Of a DNA stretch of 64,000 bases, positions 53,841-63,879 are shown piece after piece. The notes under the pieces are model-generated. The model did no database searches and was not told the DNA's origin. It saw only the letters and a list, made by a program, of their open reading frames with translations. The stretch is taken from the NCBI RefSeq assembly GCF_001368815.1, contig NZ_CTEI01000003.1, forward strand, positions 229,538 to 293,537, read 5' to 3'. Every line of letters begins with the position of its first letter. The stretch's first letter is position 1. This DNA is from Paraliobacillus sp. PM-2 (GTDB lineage Bacteria; Bacillota; Bacilli; Bacillales; Amphibacillaceae). The position numbers and the translations under genes are program-made.

Positions 53841-53866
53841 AAAAAGTGATAACAAAGTTATCACTT
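53841..53866 (-). terminator. terminator after yacL
   Basis: Minus strand: AAGTGATAAC, loop TTT, GTTATCACTT, TTT. Perfect ten-base stem 24 bases after the yacL stop, separating it from the dead ispF. Confidence 0.85.
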
Positions 53867-53889
53867 CTACTTAATCTGTTATACTCTTT

Positions 53890-55008
53890 TTACAGTGCTT
53901 TTTCAAGTAGTTTTGGCTTTGCAAATATCATTCGACCAGCCGATGTTTGCAATACACTAGTTATTAACACTTCAATCGTTTTACCAATATAATCTTTTCC
54001 TTCTTCAACAACAATCATTGTTCCATCGTCTAAGTAGGCAACACCTTGATTCTGTTCTTTACCGTCCTTAATAACCTGAACAGTCAGTTCTTCCCCAGGT
54101 AGTACTACCGGTTTTACAGCATTAGCAAGATCGTTGATATTTAATACTTGAACATTTTGAAACTCACAAACTTTATTTAAGTTAAAATCGTTGGTTACTA
54201 CAATTCCATCAATTACTTTAGCTAATTTCACTAATTTACTATCTACTTCCTGAATTTCTTCAAAATCACCATCATAGATCTCTACATTGACTGGCAGGTC
54301 TTTTTGCATCCGATTTAACACATCTAAACCACGACGTCCCCGGTTACGCTTCAATGCATCAGAGGAATCAGCAATATGTTGCAACTCTTCTAAAACAAAT
54401 TGAGGAATAAGCACAGTTCCCTCTAGGAAACTTGTTTGACATATATCCGCAATACGACCATCGATTATAACACTGGTATCCAAGATTTTCGCTTTAGGCA
54501 AGAGTGGCTGTTCATTTGATTCAACTCTTTCATTTTTTCTATCCTTATCTTTTCTAGCAATCGTAAGTACACTTAAAAATTCATCTCTTCGTTTAAAACC
54601 TACTTGAAAACCTAAATACCCTAATAAAATCATAACGAATAGCGGAACAACTTGTGATACAACAGTAATCTGGATATCCTGAATTGGTTGATTAATGATA
54701 TAAGCAATCACCAGACCAACAATTAAACCTAAACTTCCAAAAAATAAATCTGTTACCGGCGCTTTTAACAACGTATCTTCTAACCACTTAACAAAATGAA
54801 CGATATAATCTATTAGCCAAAATGTTAATAAATAAAATATAATAGCTCCTAAAACTAAACCTATATATGGTGCGACATATTCCGAACTTAACCAACTATC
54901 CCCAATAAAACTTATTAGCTTAATAATCTCTGGTATATACAAATATCCAGCGGTACCACCGGCAATAATAATAAATAATTGCACAACTTTTTTCAGCACC
55001 ACAGTCAC
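53890..55008 (-). CDS. membrane-anchored PIN/TRAM domain protein (YacL)
   Basis: 372 residues. Four predicted membrane helices in the first about 150 residues, then a PIN nuclease-like domain with KILDTSVIIDGRIADI, RGRRGLDVLNRMQ and VVTNDFNLNKV acidic residues, and a C-terminal TRAM domain (GEELTVQVIKDGKEQNQGVAYL). The family is widespread in Firmicutes, with RNA cleavage or binding likely but not proven here. Normally follows disA; here it directly follows radA. Confidence 0.92.
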   Translation of the reverse strand: MTVVLKKVVQLFIIIAGGTAGYLYIPEIIKLISFIGDSWLSSEYVAPYIGLVLGAIIFYLLTFWLIDYIVHFVKWLEDTLLKAPVTDLFFGSLGLIVGLVIAYIINQPIQDIQITVVSQVVPLFVMILLGYLGFQVGFKRRDEFLSVLTIARKDKDRKNERVESNEQPLLPKAKILDTSVIIDGRIADICQTSFLEGTVLIPQFVLEELQHIADSSDALKRNRGRRGLDVLNRMQKDLPVNVEIYDGDFEEIQEVDSKLVKLAKVIDGIVVTNDFNLNKVCEFQNVQVLNINDLANAVKPVVLPGEELTVQVIKDGKEQNQGVAYLDDGTMIVVEEGKDYIGKTIEVLITSVLQTSAGRMIFAKPKLLEKAL

Positions 55009-55175
55009 CTCCTAACACATAGTATCTCCAATCAATAGAAAAATAATCAGTTTAAAGCCAAAAGTTTTTTATAACTTAACATAATTTACATATAAAGTCA
55101 AACTATAAACATAAAATTCTAACATAATGAAATTAAAAAGTCAATTCATGTTAGATATTATTCTATTCTGTCGAA

Positions 55176-56543
55176 TTAATGATCTAATGTCACTTGCAAT
55201 GCCTCCTGTACAGAATTTACTCCTACCACTTCTATTGTAGAAGGTATTGTCCAACCTTCTAAGTTCTTCGCTGGGATAATCGCTCGTTTAAAACCTAGCT
55301 TAGCTGCCTCCTGTACACGTTGGTCAATACGAGATACTCTTCTTATCTCCCCAGTTAAACCTACTTCTCCAATCAGCACATCATCCGGTTTAGAGGCTTG
55401 ATCTTTAAAACTAGATGCAATGCTTATCGCAACTGCTAGATCAATAGCTGGTTCATCTAACTTTACACCACCCGCAACTTTAACATACGCATCTTGATTT
55501 TGCATAAGTAGTCCAACACGTTTTTCTAAAACAGCCATCAACAGCGGTACACGGTTATGATCAATTCCTGTTGCCATTCTTCGCGCCTGTCCAAAACTAG
55601 TTGGTGAGATTAGTGATTGGATTTCTACTAAAACAGGACGTGTCCCTTCCATCGAAGCTACCACCGTAGAACCAGCTACACCTTGTGAACGTTCTTCTAA
55701 AAATATCTCTGACGGGTTAAGGACTTCTCTCAACCCCTCTTCTTTCATCTCAAAAATACCCATTTCATGTGTGCTACCAAAACGATTTTTTACACTACGC
55801 AAAATACGAAACGTATGATGCCGCTCTCCTTCAAAATATAAAACAGCATCTACCATATGCTCAAGTAATCTTGGTCCTGCAATAGCTCCCTCTTTTGTCA
55901 CATGTCCTACAATAAAAATTGGGATATGATTTGTTTTAGCAATACGCATTAATTCACTTGTGCATTCTCTTACCTGCGAAACACTTCCAGGAGCACTCGC
56001 TACTTCTTCTTTAAAAATAGTTTGAATGGAATCGATCACAATAAACTTTGGTTTTAATTGATCAATTTGATTAGCAATATAATGTAAATTTGTCTCTGAT
56101 AAAACATAGAGATTGTCAGATGATATATTTAAACGATCTGCTCGTAATTTAGTCTGTCTGGTGGATTCTTCTCCAGATATATAAAGTACACGTATATCGT
56201 TTTTAGCTAATTGATCAGAAACTTGTAGCAAAAGTGTTGACTTACCTATACCAGGGTCACCTCCAATTAATACAAGCGAACCCGCTACAATTCCACCACC
56301 TAAAACACGATTTAATTCTGGCATCTGGGTGGCAACTCTTGCTTCCTCTTTCGATTCAACCATTGTAATACTCTCTGGCTTTGTCGAATTTACTTGTCCA
56401 ATCCCACTATGTTTAGACGAAGATTTTGTAGAAACTTCTTCAACTAATGTATTCCAATTATTACAACTTGGGCATTTTCCCATCCATTTTGGTGTTTCAT
56501 ATCCACATTCTTGGCAGACAAACTTTGTTTTCGATTTAGCCAT
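55176..56543 (-). CDS. radA: DNA repair protein RadA/Sms
   Basis: 455-residue DnaB-like branch-migration ATPase in recombination and competence. N-terminal zinc finger [18 protein letters not shown], Walker [15 protein letters not shown], the RadA-specific [13 protein letters not shown] and a C-terminal Lon-protease-like domain ([17 protein letters not shown]). The clpC terminator separates it from the CtsR operon. In B. subtilis disA follows; here it is missing. Confidence 0.97.
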   Translation of the reverse strand: MAKSKTKFVCQECGYETPKWMGKCPSCNNWNTLVEEVSTKSSSKHSGIGQVNSTKPESITMVESKEEARVATQMPELNRVLGGGIVAGSLVLIGGDPGIGKSTLLLQVSDQLAKNDIRVLYISGEESTRQTKLRADRLNISSDNLYVLSETNLHYIANQIDQLKPKFIVIDSIQTIFKEEVASAPGSVSQVRECTSELMRIAKTNHIPIFIVGHVTKEGAIAGPRLLEHMVDAVLYFEGERHHTFRILRSVKNRFGSTHEMGIFEMKEEGLREVLNPSEIFLEERSQGVAGSTVVASMEGTRPVLVEIQSLISPTSFGQARRMATGIDHNRVPLLMAVLEKRVGLLMQNQDAYVKVAGGVKLDEPAIDLAVAISIASSFKDQASKPDDVLIGEVGLTGEIRRVSRIDQRVQEAAKLGFKRAIIPAKNLEGWTIPSTIEVVGVNSVQEALQVTLDH

Positions 56544-56666
56544 ACATAACCACCTTTTCCTACTACCTATTATATACGAAATAACTTGTTTGAAAGTTAC
56601 ATATAGATTAATAATTTGTGTAAAAACAATGAAAGTCTTAATACGTTGTCATTATACTTTAAAATA

Positions 56667-56698
56667 GAAAAATCGGAAGGGTACTACCTCCCGATTTT
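56667..56698 (-). terminator. terminator after clpC
   Basis: Minus strand: AAAATCGGGAGG, loop TAGTA, CCCTTCCGATTTTTC. Starts about 30 bases past the clpC stop, ending the CtsR-regulated operon before radA. Confidence 0.87.
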
Positions 56699-56728
56699 AA
56701 AATGCTTTTAAGCCAGCATATACTGTAA

Positions 56729-59161
56729 TTACTTACTCAATACTGAAAACTCACCTTTATCATTTATACCAATTTTGATTTTTTGACCTTTTTTAATTTC
56801 TTCTCTCAATAAAGCTTCAGACAATAAATCTTCTACATTTTTTTGAATCGATCGTCTTAATGGTCTTGCACCATATTCTGGGTCAAATCCTTCATTTGCA
56901 ATTTTTTCAATCGCCTCATCAGATAATACAAAATCAATACCTTGATCTACTAAGCGTTTTTGTAGTTGCTCTACCATTAATGTAACAATATCTTTCATAT
57001 GTTTTCTCTCTAAAGAATGGAAAACAATAATTTCATCAATTCGGTTTAGAAACTCTGGACGGAATGCCTTCTTCATTTCTTCAGTAACTTTTGATTTCAT
57101 ATCTTTGTAATTAGCTACTTCGTCATCAAGCGTAAAACCTACGTATTTGTTTTGTTTTAATTCACTTGCTCCGACGTTTGAAGTCATAATAAGAACTGTG
57201 TTCCGAAAATCAACTAAACGACCTTTAGAATCGGTTAATCGACCATCTTCTAACACTTGTAATAAAATATTAAACACTTCAGGATGAGCTTTCTCTACTT
57301 CATCTAATAACACAACGGAGTAAGGTTTCCTTCTTACCTTCTCTGTCAGCTGTCCACCCTCTTCGTAACCTACATAACCTGGTGGTGATCCAACTAAACG
57401 AGAAGTTGTATGTTTCTCCATATATTCAGACATATCTATTCGAATCATAGCATCCTCATCACCGAACATTGATTCAGCTAGCGCTCTTGCTAATTCTGTT
57501 TTCCCCACACCTGTTGGACCTAAGAAAATAAAAGAACCGATTGGGCGCTTTGGATCTTTTAGTCCCGCTCGCGCACGTCGAATTGCTTTAGATACTGCAT
57601 CTACAGCCTCCTCTTGACCAATCACACGATTATGCAAGACAGATTCAAGATTTAATAAGCGCTCACTCTCATCTTTTGTTAAAGATGATACCGGCACACC
57701 AGTCCATGTAGATACGATACTTGCAATATCCTCTACTGTTACCTCAGAACTCTCTTGACCTTGTTTTTCTTTCCATTTTTCTTTTGTTGTCTCTAATTCT
57801 TCACGCAAGCGTTGTTCATTATCACGTAATGACGCTGCCTTTTCAAACTCTTGACTCTGAACAGCCGCATCTTTTTCTTTTCTTACCTCTTCTAGACTTT
57901 GTTCTAATTCTTTAAGATTAGGTGGTGCTGTATATGAACGTAACCGCACCCGTGAAGCAGCCTCATCAATTAAGTCAATTGCTTTATCCGGGAGGAAACG
58001 ATCTGTAATATAACGATTCGATAGATGAGCTGATGCATCAATTGCTTCATCGGTAATTGTTACACGGTGATGTGCTTCATAACGATCACGTAATCCTTTT
58101 AAAATCAAAATGGATTCTTCCAATGTCGGTTCATCTACTTGAATTGGTTGAAAACGACGTTCCAACGCTGCATCCTTTTCTATATATTTACGATATTCAT
58201 CTAAAGTTGTAGCACCAATACATTGTAATTCACCTCGAGCAAGTGATGGTTTTAGAATATTGGAAGCATCAATTGCTCCCTCTGCGCCACCTGCTCCAAT
58301 CAAAGTGTGTAATTCATCAATAAATAAAATAACATTACCAGCCTGACGAATCTCTTCCATAACCTTCTTTAAGCGATCTTCAAATTCACCACGATATTTT
58401 GTTCCAGCAACTACTGTACCCATATCCAAGGTCATCACTCGTTTATCACGTAGCATCTCTGGAATTTCGTTATTTACAATTTGCTGAGCTAACCCTTCTG
58501 CTACAGCTGTTTTACCTACACCAGGCTCCCCAATTAAGACAGGGTTATTTTTCGTTCGACGACTAAGCACTTGAATAACACGCTCAATTTCTTTCTCACG
58601 ACCAATTACAGGGTCAATATTCCCCTCTTTAGCAATTGCTGTTAAATCACGTGCTAAAGAGTCTAATGTTGGTGTATTGGCTGTTGTTGCCTGTCCATTT
58701 CTACCCTGACTTTTTCTTGTTGTCTCATTGCTCCCGAGAAGCTGCAATACTTGCTGACGAGCTTTGTTTAAACTTACACCAAGGTTATTTAATACCCGTG
58801 CTGCTACACCTTCCCCTTCACGAATTAGACCTAATAAAATATGCTCTGTGCCTACATATGAATGACCCAGCTTTCGTGCTTCATCCATTGATAGTTCAAT
58901 TACTTTTTTTGCTCTTGGTGTATAATGGATGGTCTGTGAGACCTTTTGTCCTTTACCAATTAAATTTTCTACTTCTTTTTGAATTTTCTCTGTTTCTAAT
59001 CCAAGGCTTGTCAGTGCTTTAGCAGCAATTCCTTCACCTTCATTGACTAGACCTAGTAATATATGTTCTGTTCCAATGTTATTATGCCCTAAGCGTACAG
59101 CTTCCTCTTGTGACAAAGCCAATACTTTCTGAGCTCTTTCTGTAAATCGACCAAACATCAT
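56729..59161 (-). CDS. clpC: AAA+ unfoldase ClpC
   Basis: 810-residue chaperone that unfolds proteins for ClpP, including arginine-phosphorylated ones. Double N-domain (repeats near [20 protein letters not shown] and [20 protein letters not shown]), Walker A motifs [14 protein letters not shown] and [14 protein letters not shown], and the middle coiled coil for MecA/McsB binding with [12 protein letters not shown]. Fourth gene of the ctsR operon. Confidence 0.98.
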   Translation of the reverse strand: MMFGRFTERAQKVLALSQEEAVRLGHNNIGTEHILLGLVNEGEGIAAKALTSLGLETEKIQKEVENLIGKGQKVSQTIHYTPRAKKVIELSMDEARKLGHSYVGTEHILLGLIREGEGVAARVLNNLGVSLNKARQQVLQLLGSNETTRKSQGRNGQATTANTPTLDSLARDLTAIAKEGNIDPVIGREKEIERVIQVLSRRTKNNPVLIGEPGVGKTAVAEGLAQQIVNNEIPEMLRDKRVMTLDMGTVVAGTKYRGEFEDRLKKVMEEIRQAGNVILFIDELHTLIGAGGAEGAIDASNILKPSLARGELQCIGATTLDEYRKYIEKDAALERRFQPIQVDEPTLEESILILKGLRDRYEAHHRVTITDEAIDASAHLSNRYITDRFLPDKAIDLIDEAASRVRLRSYTAPPNLKELEQSLEEVRKEKDAAVQSQEFEKAASLRDNEQRLREELETTKEKWKEKQGQESSEVTVEDIASIVSTWTGVPVSSLTKDESERLLNLESVLHNRVIGQEEAVDAVSKAIRRARAGLKDPKRPIGSFIFLGPTGVGKTELARALAESMFGDEDAMIRIDMSEYMEKHTTSRLVGSPPGYVGYEEGGQLTEKVRRKPYSVVLLDEVEKAHPEVFNILLQVLEDGRLTDSKGRLVDFRNTVLIMTSNVGASELKQNKYVGFTLDDEVANYKDMKSKVTEEMKKAFRPEFLNRIDEIIVFHSLERKHMKDIVTLMVEQLQKRLVDQGIDFVLSDEAIEKIANEGFDPEYGARPLRRSIQKNVEDLLSEALLREEIKKGQKIKIGINDKGEFSVLSK

Positions 59162-59178
59162 TGGATATTCCTCCTAAC

Positions 59179-60246
59179 TCATCCATTTTCTAAATTCAAA
59201 CGTTCTCTTATAATTGAGGCCCTTCTAATATCCCTCTCTTTTGCTGATAGTGTTTCTTGTGCATAGTGTTGTAAAAAGCCTGGTTGGGTCAAAATCATCA
59301 ATTCATTTAAGATTGATTTAGACAAGTGATTAATATAACCAACGTCTATACCTAGACGTAGATTTGACAAACATGTAGCCGCTTCTTTTGATTCAATAAT
59401 CCGACTATATTTTAAAGTTCCATAAGATCGAAAAATCTGATTCTCTAAACGCAAGTCCGACTGTTCTACTAGTAACTGTCTTGCGAATTGTTCCTGTTCA
59501 ATTAATTTCTTTACAACGCTTTGGAGATTTTCGATAATGTCTGTTTCAGATCGCCCTAATGTTACTTGGTTTGATATCTGAAAAATATTACCAACCGCTT
59601 CACTTCCTTCTCCATATATCCCTCTTACCACTAAACCTATCTGATTAATCGCAGGAATCATCTTATTTAATTTTCGAGTTAATGTTAAGGCAGGGAGATG
59701 CATCATAACAGAAGCTCGCATCCCAGTTCCAACATTAGTCGGGCAGCTTGTAAGATAGCCTCTTTGTTCATCATATGCATAGTCAATTTTCTCTTCTAAC
59801 CAATCATCAAAAGCAAATGCATTTTTTAAGGCATTTTCTAATTGTAATCCAGGGAAGTATAATTGCATACGAATATGATCTTCTTCATTAATCATTACAG
59901 AAACTTGCTCATTCTTAGAAATGAGCACCCCACTATTTTTTGACTTCTCTGCAAGATTTGGACTAATTAGATGCTTTTCTACTAATACTCGTTTTTGTAT
60001 GGGTTGTAGCTCTGCCATTGATATATATTCTAAATCCTGATATTCCTCAAACGTTTGGTGATGATAATATTTCTGAATTAAATTCACAATAGGAGTCAGT
60101 TCGTCTGCACTAGCGATAATAGGAAAAGTGAACTGATCAAAGTTTCTTGCTAGACGGATTCTTGTACTTAATACAATATCATTGTCCGGCCCCTCTTCTT
60201 TCATCCAAGGGCTAATTGCTTCATTTATAAATGGTTGCAAGGACAT
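59179..60246 (-). CDS. mcsB: protein-arginine kinase McsB
   Basis: 355-residue guanido-kinase-fold enzyme that phosphorylates arginines, tagging proteins for Clp[18 protein letters not shown] near residue 30, [18 protein letters not shown] with the catalytic cysteine, and [20 protein letters not shown] are diagnostic. Start shares a base with the mcsA stop; 17 bases before clpC. Confidence 0.97.
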   Translation of the reverse strand: MSLQPFINEAISPWMKEEGPDNDIVLSTRIRLARNFDQFTFPIIASADELTPIVNLIQKYYHHQTFEEYQDLEYISMAELQPIQKRVLVEKHLISPNLAEKSKNSGVLISKNEQVSVMINEEDHIRMQLYFPGLQLENALKNAFAFDDWLEEKIDYAYDEQRGYLTSCPTNVGTGMRASVMMHLPALTLTRKLNKMIPAINQIGLVVRGIYGEGSEAVGNIFQISNQVTLGRSETDIIENLQSVVKKLIEQEQFARQLLVEQSDLRLENQIFRSYGTLKYSRIIESKEAATCLSNLRLGIDVGYINHLSKSILNELMILTQPGFLQHYAQETLSAKERDIRRASIIRERLNLENG

Positions 60247-60791
60247 TATAATTCACCATCCTTGTTGTTTTCAGATGAATTTTTTTCTAAAGCCTTGATT
60301 TTATCACGCATAACAGCTGCTTCCTCAAATTGTTCATTCTCAATTAAACGCTGTAATTTAGATTTATAATCTTGAATTAATTGTTTTTTCTTTAAATATT
60401 TCCCTTGACGATTAGGGATTTTTCCATCGTGTGTAATGTTGCCACTGTGCACACGCCTAAAGATAGGATTTAGGTGATTAGCAAACGCCTCATAGCATGA
60501 AGCACAACCAAATTTTCCAATTTGGGTAAACTGTCTATAAGTCATACCACATTTTGGGCAACTTAAGCCTCTTTTTTGTTTATCACTAAACTGGTGACCC
60601 TTAGAAAATGTTGCTTCATAATTAAATAAGCCTGCTAATAAGTCATGAATGGAGTATGCTTCTTCATCATAATCTATATAACCCTTTTCCTTTGCACAAT
60701 GTTCACAAACATGAATTTCATTTTTCTCTCCATTAACTACCTTTGTAAGGTGCAAGGTTGCAGGGCGTTCATGGCATTCTTCACATTCCAT
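60246..60791 (-). CDS. mcsA: McsB activator McsA
   Basis: 181-residue zinc protein that stimulates Mcs[18 protein letters not shown] and [11 protein letters not shown] form a first zinc set, [19 protein letters not shown] a second; a C-terminal UVR motif ([20 protein letters not shown]) follows. Between ctsR and mcsB. Confidence 0.96.
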   Translation of the reverse strand: MECEECHERPATLHLTKVVNGEKNEIHVCEHCAKEKGYIDYDEEAYSIHDLLAGLFNYEATFSKGHQFSDKQKRGLSCPKCGMTYRQFTQIGKFGCASCYEAFANHLNPIFRRVHSGNITHDGKIPNRQGKYLKKKQLIQDYKSKLQRLIENEQFEEAAVMRDKIKALEKNSSENNKDGEL

Positions 60792-60864
60792 TTCAGGTCC
60801 TCCCTTTTACAACTTTTATGCGTCTATCATTTATTTATATGATAATTACTACTATTGTAGAATT

Positions 60865-61326
60865 TTATTCATATTTTAACGCAGTCAACATGGCCGCCAT
60901 TATACGAGATCTTACTTCATCACGAATTGGTAGCTGGAAGGCAAGTGTATCACGTGTCAGTGCACTAACCATTATTTTTGCTTCTCGTTTTGTAATCAAT
61001 TTCTCCTCAAGCATACGGTCTAAAATATCAATACATGCTTGCTGCGTTACTTTTGGTTGAATCATCTCGATAATTTCATCGATTAATTTAGCCTTATCAT
61101 CATTTGTGATTCGTGTGATACGTATATATCCACCACCACCACGCTTACTTTCAACTAAGTAACCCCGCTCAATTGTAAAGCGTGTATTAATAACATAATT
61201 AATTTGAGAAGGGACACATTCAAATTGATTTGCTATTTCACTTCGTTTTATTTCTACTATATTTTGATGATTTCCTTGTATAATTTGTTTTAAGTATGCC
61301 TCAATCACATCCGAAATATTTCGCAT
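60865..61326 (-). CDS. ctsR: heat-shock repressor CtsR
   Basis: 153-residue winged-helix repressor of clp genes. MRNISDVIEAYLKQIIQ, SEIANQFECVPSQINYVINTRF and the glycine-rich wing SKRGGGGYIRI, the thermosensing tetraglycine loop, are present. Heads its own operon and binds the heptad repeat just upstream. Confidence 0.97.
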   Translation of the reverse strand: MRNISDVIEAYLKQIIQGNHQNIVEIKRSEIANQFECVPSQINYVINTRFTIERGYLVESKRGGGGYIRITRITNDDKAKLIDEIIEMIQPKVTQQACIDILDRMLEEKLITKREAKIMVSALTRDTLAFQLPIRDEVRSRIMAAMLTALKYE

Positions 61327-61342
61327 TTGCCTCCTCCTTAAA

Positions 61343-61364
61343 TTGACTTTGACTAACTTTGACT
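61343..61364 (-). promoter_or_regulatory. CtsR operator
   Basis: Minus strand: AGTCAAAGTTAGTCAAAGTCAA, direct heptads AGTCAAA matching the consensus (A/G)GTCAAA-NAN-(A/G)GTCAAA, with a third partial copy. It lies just downstream of the -10 box, so bound CtsR would block transcription. Confidence 0.93.
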
Positions 61365-61372
61365 ATGTATTC

Positions 61373-61400
61373 ATTATACTATTCCTATATTTTCTTGCAA
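61373..61400 (-). promoter_or_regulatory. sigma-A promoter of the ctsR operon
   Basis: Minus strand: TTGCAA, 16 bases, TATAAT, directly before the CtsR operator. Lies about 45-75 bases upstream of ctsR. Confidence 0.83.
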
Positions 61401-61410
61401 ATATTATTTC

Positions 61411-62109
61411 TTATTGTATTTCATTCACTTTCTTAACAAAGTCAACTTCTAACAAGGAGTAATATAGCTCTGTTTTATCTAGTGAATCTCTCCCTTCCAT
61501 CTCAACAAAAACAACATGTTCATCCTCTTCGTCACGATTAATTTCTAATTTGCGAATTTTCGTATGAAATTTTTCGATACTAATAAATAGATGACGTAAT
61601 TCCAATTTTTTATCTATTACTATTTGAAAGGAAACAAGCGATTTATGTTTAGAGATCCTCTTTTCAAAGTTATTTAAAAATATTAAACTCAATAAAATTA
61701 TTATCGTCGTAAGTATAGCCTCTTTATACATACCTACCCCAACAACTAATCCCAATCCAGCTACTGCCCAAATAGACGCAGCTGTTGTTAACCCTCGAAT
61801 AGTCATTCCATTTACTATAATTGTTCCTGCCCCTAAAAAGCCAATTCCACTGATAACATAAGATGGTATACGTGCGGGATCAAAACGCACAACATCGCCG
61901 TATTCGTTAAGATAGGATGTAAATCCATATATCGATAGAAGCATCATCAAGCACGCACTAACCCCAACTAATATATGTGTTCTAAAGCCAGCAGAATGTT
62001 GTTTTATTTCTCTTTCAAATCCAATTAATCCTGATAAAATTAAAGCAATAATTATTCTTGTGCTCATTGTCACAAATTCTTGATCAAAAAATTCTTCTAT
62101 ACCATTCAT
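61411..62109 (-). CDS. MgtC/SapB family membrane protein
   Basis: 232 residues. Five or so helices with IIIALILSGLIGFEREIKQ, SAGFRTHILVGVSACLMM and VISGIGFLGAGTIIVNG, plus TIRGLTTAASIWAVAGLGL, all core MgtC signatures, then a soluble ACT-like C-terminal domain. MgtC proteins affect magnesium homeostasis and in some pathogens membrane potential; the role here is not shown. Between degV and ctsR. Confidence 0.92.
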   Translation of the reverse strand: MNGIEEFFDQEFVTMSTRIIIALILSGLIGFEREIKQHSAGFRTHILVGVSACLMMLLSIYGFTSYLNEYGDVVRFDPARIPSYVISGIGFLGAGTIIVNGMTIRGLTTAASIWAVAGLGLVVGVGMYKEAILTTIIILLSLIFLNNFEKRISKHKSLVSFQIVIDKKLELRHLFISIEKFHTKIRKLEINRDEEDEHVVFVEMEGRDSLDKTELYYSLLEVDFVKKVNEIQ

Positions 62110-62226
62110 ATTATTTAGCTATTGAAAAGCTTAATCCCTCCTTTTTTTATTAAGTTATATTGTATGTTTACCTTTACCCTTAAATGTTAGTTATTCAACA
62201 GGTTTTTTCTAAATATCCTCTATTTA

Positions 62227-62262
62227 AAATAGATCATCTTAATAGATGACCTACTATAATTT
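62227..62262 (-). terminator. probable terminator after degV
   Basis: Minus strand: ATAGTAGGTCATC, loop TATTAA, GATGATCTATTTT. AT-rich stem with one mismatch and a short T-run, directly after the degV stop. Moderate support. Confidence 0.55.
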
Positions 62263-62263
62263 T

Positions 62264-63109
62264 TTATTCTGTTTTAAGCCATGAAACAGACATTGTACCA
62301 AAACCCGTGTGTACGCCTGCAACAGGAACTAAAGTTTCAATTTTAAATTGAATAGAGTGATGAATTTTTTCCAATTCACTTTTCCAATGTTCCGCTTTTT
62401 CTTTAACACCTGCATGTAAAATACATACTTCTTTCACATGGTGATCTGTAATTGCTTTTTCTACAATTTGAAAAATTTTACGTGCTGCTTTTCTTTTACT
62501 TCTTATTTTCTCTTGAACAACTACCTTTCCATCTTCAAATTTAAGCAATAAGTTTATTGATAGCAAATTAGCAAAAGCGGCTTGGGTTGTACTAACTCGA
62601 CCACTTCTTTTTAATTGCTCCAAACTCTCAGGTAGTAGATACATCTCTGTTTGTTCAGGGTAAGTTCGTAATATTTGTACAATCTCTTCATAGGTTTTTC
62701 CATTCTTCTGAAGTTCGATTCCATTAGATATCATCTTTCCCAAAGCGTACGAACCTATCTTAGAATCAATAACTTCTACCGGGAAACCAGCCATCTCTCC
62801 GGCACTTATTGAGCTTTGATATGTTCCAGTTAAGGCACTAGAAGCGTGTATAGCAATACCAAGATCATATTCCTCTTTTAATTCTTCATATAAAGTAACA
62901 AATTCACCGAAATTAGGTTGACTAGTTTTAGCGCCCTCTCCATGTATTTTTAGTAATTCATATACTTCTTCTTTTGTTATATCTACGTCTTCTCTATATG
63001 AAATACCATTTATATTCACAATCATTGGTAATACATGAATGTTATTTTGTTTAATAAATTCTTGTGATAATCCACACGTACTATCTGTTATCCAGGCTAT
63101 TTTTTTCAT
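62264..63109 (-). CDS. DegV-family fatty-acid-binding protein
   Basis: 281-residue protein of the DegV family: IAWITDSTCGLSQEFIKQ and a C-terminal PVAGVHTGFGTMSV. The conserved serines lie in TSQPNFGEF and SSALTGTYQSS. Known members (FakB) present fatty acids to the kinase FakA, but substrate cannot be told. It lies between a transposase remnant and mgtC, not part of the ctsR unit. The 175-base upstream region shows a hairpin (TTTTACTT/AAGTAAAA) and no clear promoter. Confidence 0.9.
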   Translation of the reverse strand: MKKIAWITDSTCGLSQEFIKQNNIHVLPMIVNINGISYREDVDITKEEVYELLKIHGEGAKTSQPNFGEFVTLYEELKEEYDLGIAIHASSALTGTYQSSISAGEMAGFPVEVIDSKIGSYALGKMISNGIELQKNGKTYEEIVQILRTYPEQTEMYLLPESLEQLKRSGRVSTTQAAFANLLSINLLLKFEDGKVVVQEKIRSKRKAARKIFQIVEKAITDHHVKEVCILHAGVKEKAEHWKSELEKIHHSIQFKIETLVPVAGVHTGFGTMSVSWLKTE

Positions 63110-63284
63110 TCTAATCTCCTTTTATTTTAACTTTGTACTACTATAATTAAGATATCATGAAAATGTTATAAAAAACAGTTAAACATAAGATAACTTTTAC
63201 TTGAGATAAGTAAAATCGACTTAATTTTAACCAACTATTTGTGTCTTTCAAGACTTATTTTTGATCAACTCTTAATGTATACCG

Positions 63285-63410
63285 TTACCAATTCTCCTGT
63301 TTTGCAGTCTTGTCATCACTTTCTTTAAACCATTGATTAAGCTTATTTTTCAATTGGTATGCTTCATCTAACGTTTGTTTGAAATCTTGATAGAACAAAG
63401 GGCACCACCG
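63285..63410 (-). pseudogene. transposase C-terminal remnant (ISL3-like)
   Basis: On the minus strand the frame reads YQDFKQTLDEAYQLKNKLNQ, then WFKES and a stop at 63285. The helix AYxLKxxxxxWF with flanking charged residues resembles the end of ISL3-type transposases. There is no start and upstream sequence is degenerate, so only a scar is left between degV and the rRNA terminator. The family is a best guess. Confidence 0.5.
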
Positions 63411-63437
63411 CATTTAGTATAGAGCCGTGTTTCAAAT

Positions 63438-63477
63438 AAAAAAATCCCTTTCGAAATAAATTCAAAAGGGATTTTTT
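63438..63477 (-). terminator. rRNA operon terminator
   Basis: Minus strand: AAAAAATCCCTTTTGAA, loop, TTCGAAAGGGATTTTTTT. A strong stem with a T-run just downstream of 5S rRNA, the end of the rrn transcript. Confidence 0.93.
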
Positions 63478-63482
63478 AGGTT

Positions 63483-63600
63483 GCCTAGCGACGTCCTACT
63501 CTCACAGGGGCAAGGCCCCAACTACCATCGGCGCTGAAGAGCTTAACTACTGTGTTCGGCATGGGAACAGGTGTGACCTCTTCGCTATTGTCACTAGGCC
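63483..63600 (-). rRNA. rrf: 5S ribosomal RNA
   Basis: About 118 bases whose minus strand contains the conserved GAAGAGGTCACACC, CCGAACACAGTAGTTAAG and GCGCCGATGGTAGT, with ends that pair as a closing stem (GGCCTAGTGAC / GTCGCTAGGC). Ends placed by that stem, give or take two bases. Follows 23S in normal order. Confidence 0.97.
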
Positions 63601-63879
63601 TTCACAATGAAGGTCAGTTTGACGTTGTCACAGGACGTGACGTCCTTAGTCGAACATCCATTTAATTGAAGGATGCACCTTCAAAACTAGATAAGACAGA
63701 CAAGTATTCATATTGTTAAATATATAATCCAGCTACAACTCCCAGCAACTAGCACAACTTCCTTCGCCTTCGTACGATAAGTTAACATCAATTCGCTATG
63801 CTCATTGTGTTTCCTTTATCTCCTACGGTTCAGTCCAGTTTGTACGTTGCTAAACGGTCGTTTTCGCTTTTTAAATATA
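63601..63879 (-). other. 23S-5S internal transcribed spacer
   Basis: Some 280 bases between the rRNA genes. It holds no tRNA that I can see. It has a short GTGACGTC-type inverted repeat near the 5S end, probably part of the precursor processing stem. Confidence 0.75.

Noticed and set aside
55009..55175. A disA remnant between radA and yacL
   Set aside because: I read all frames of the gap and found no DisA-like motif (DGA or RHR); it seems clean deletion rather than decay.
63601..63879. Possible tRNA genes in the 23S-5S spacer
   Set aside because: No cloverleaf-like stems or CCA-adjacent GTTCRANNC box seen; spacer looks empty.
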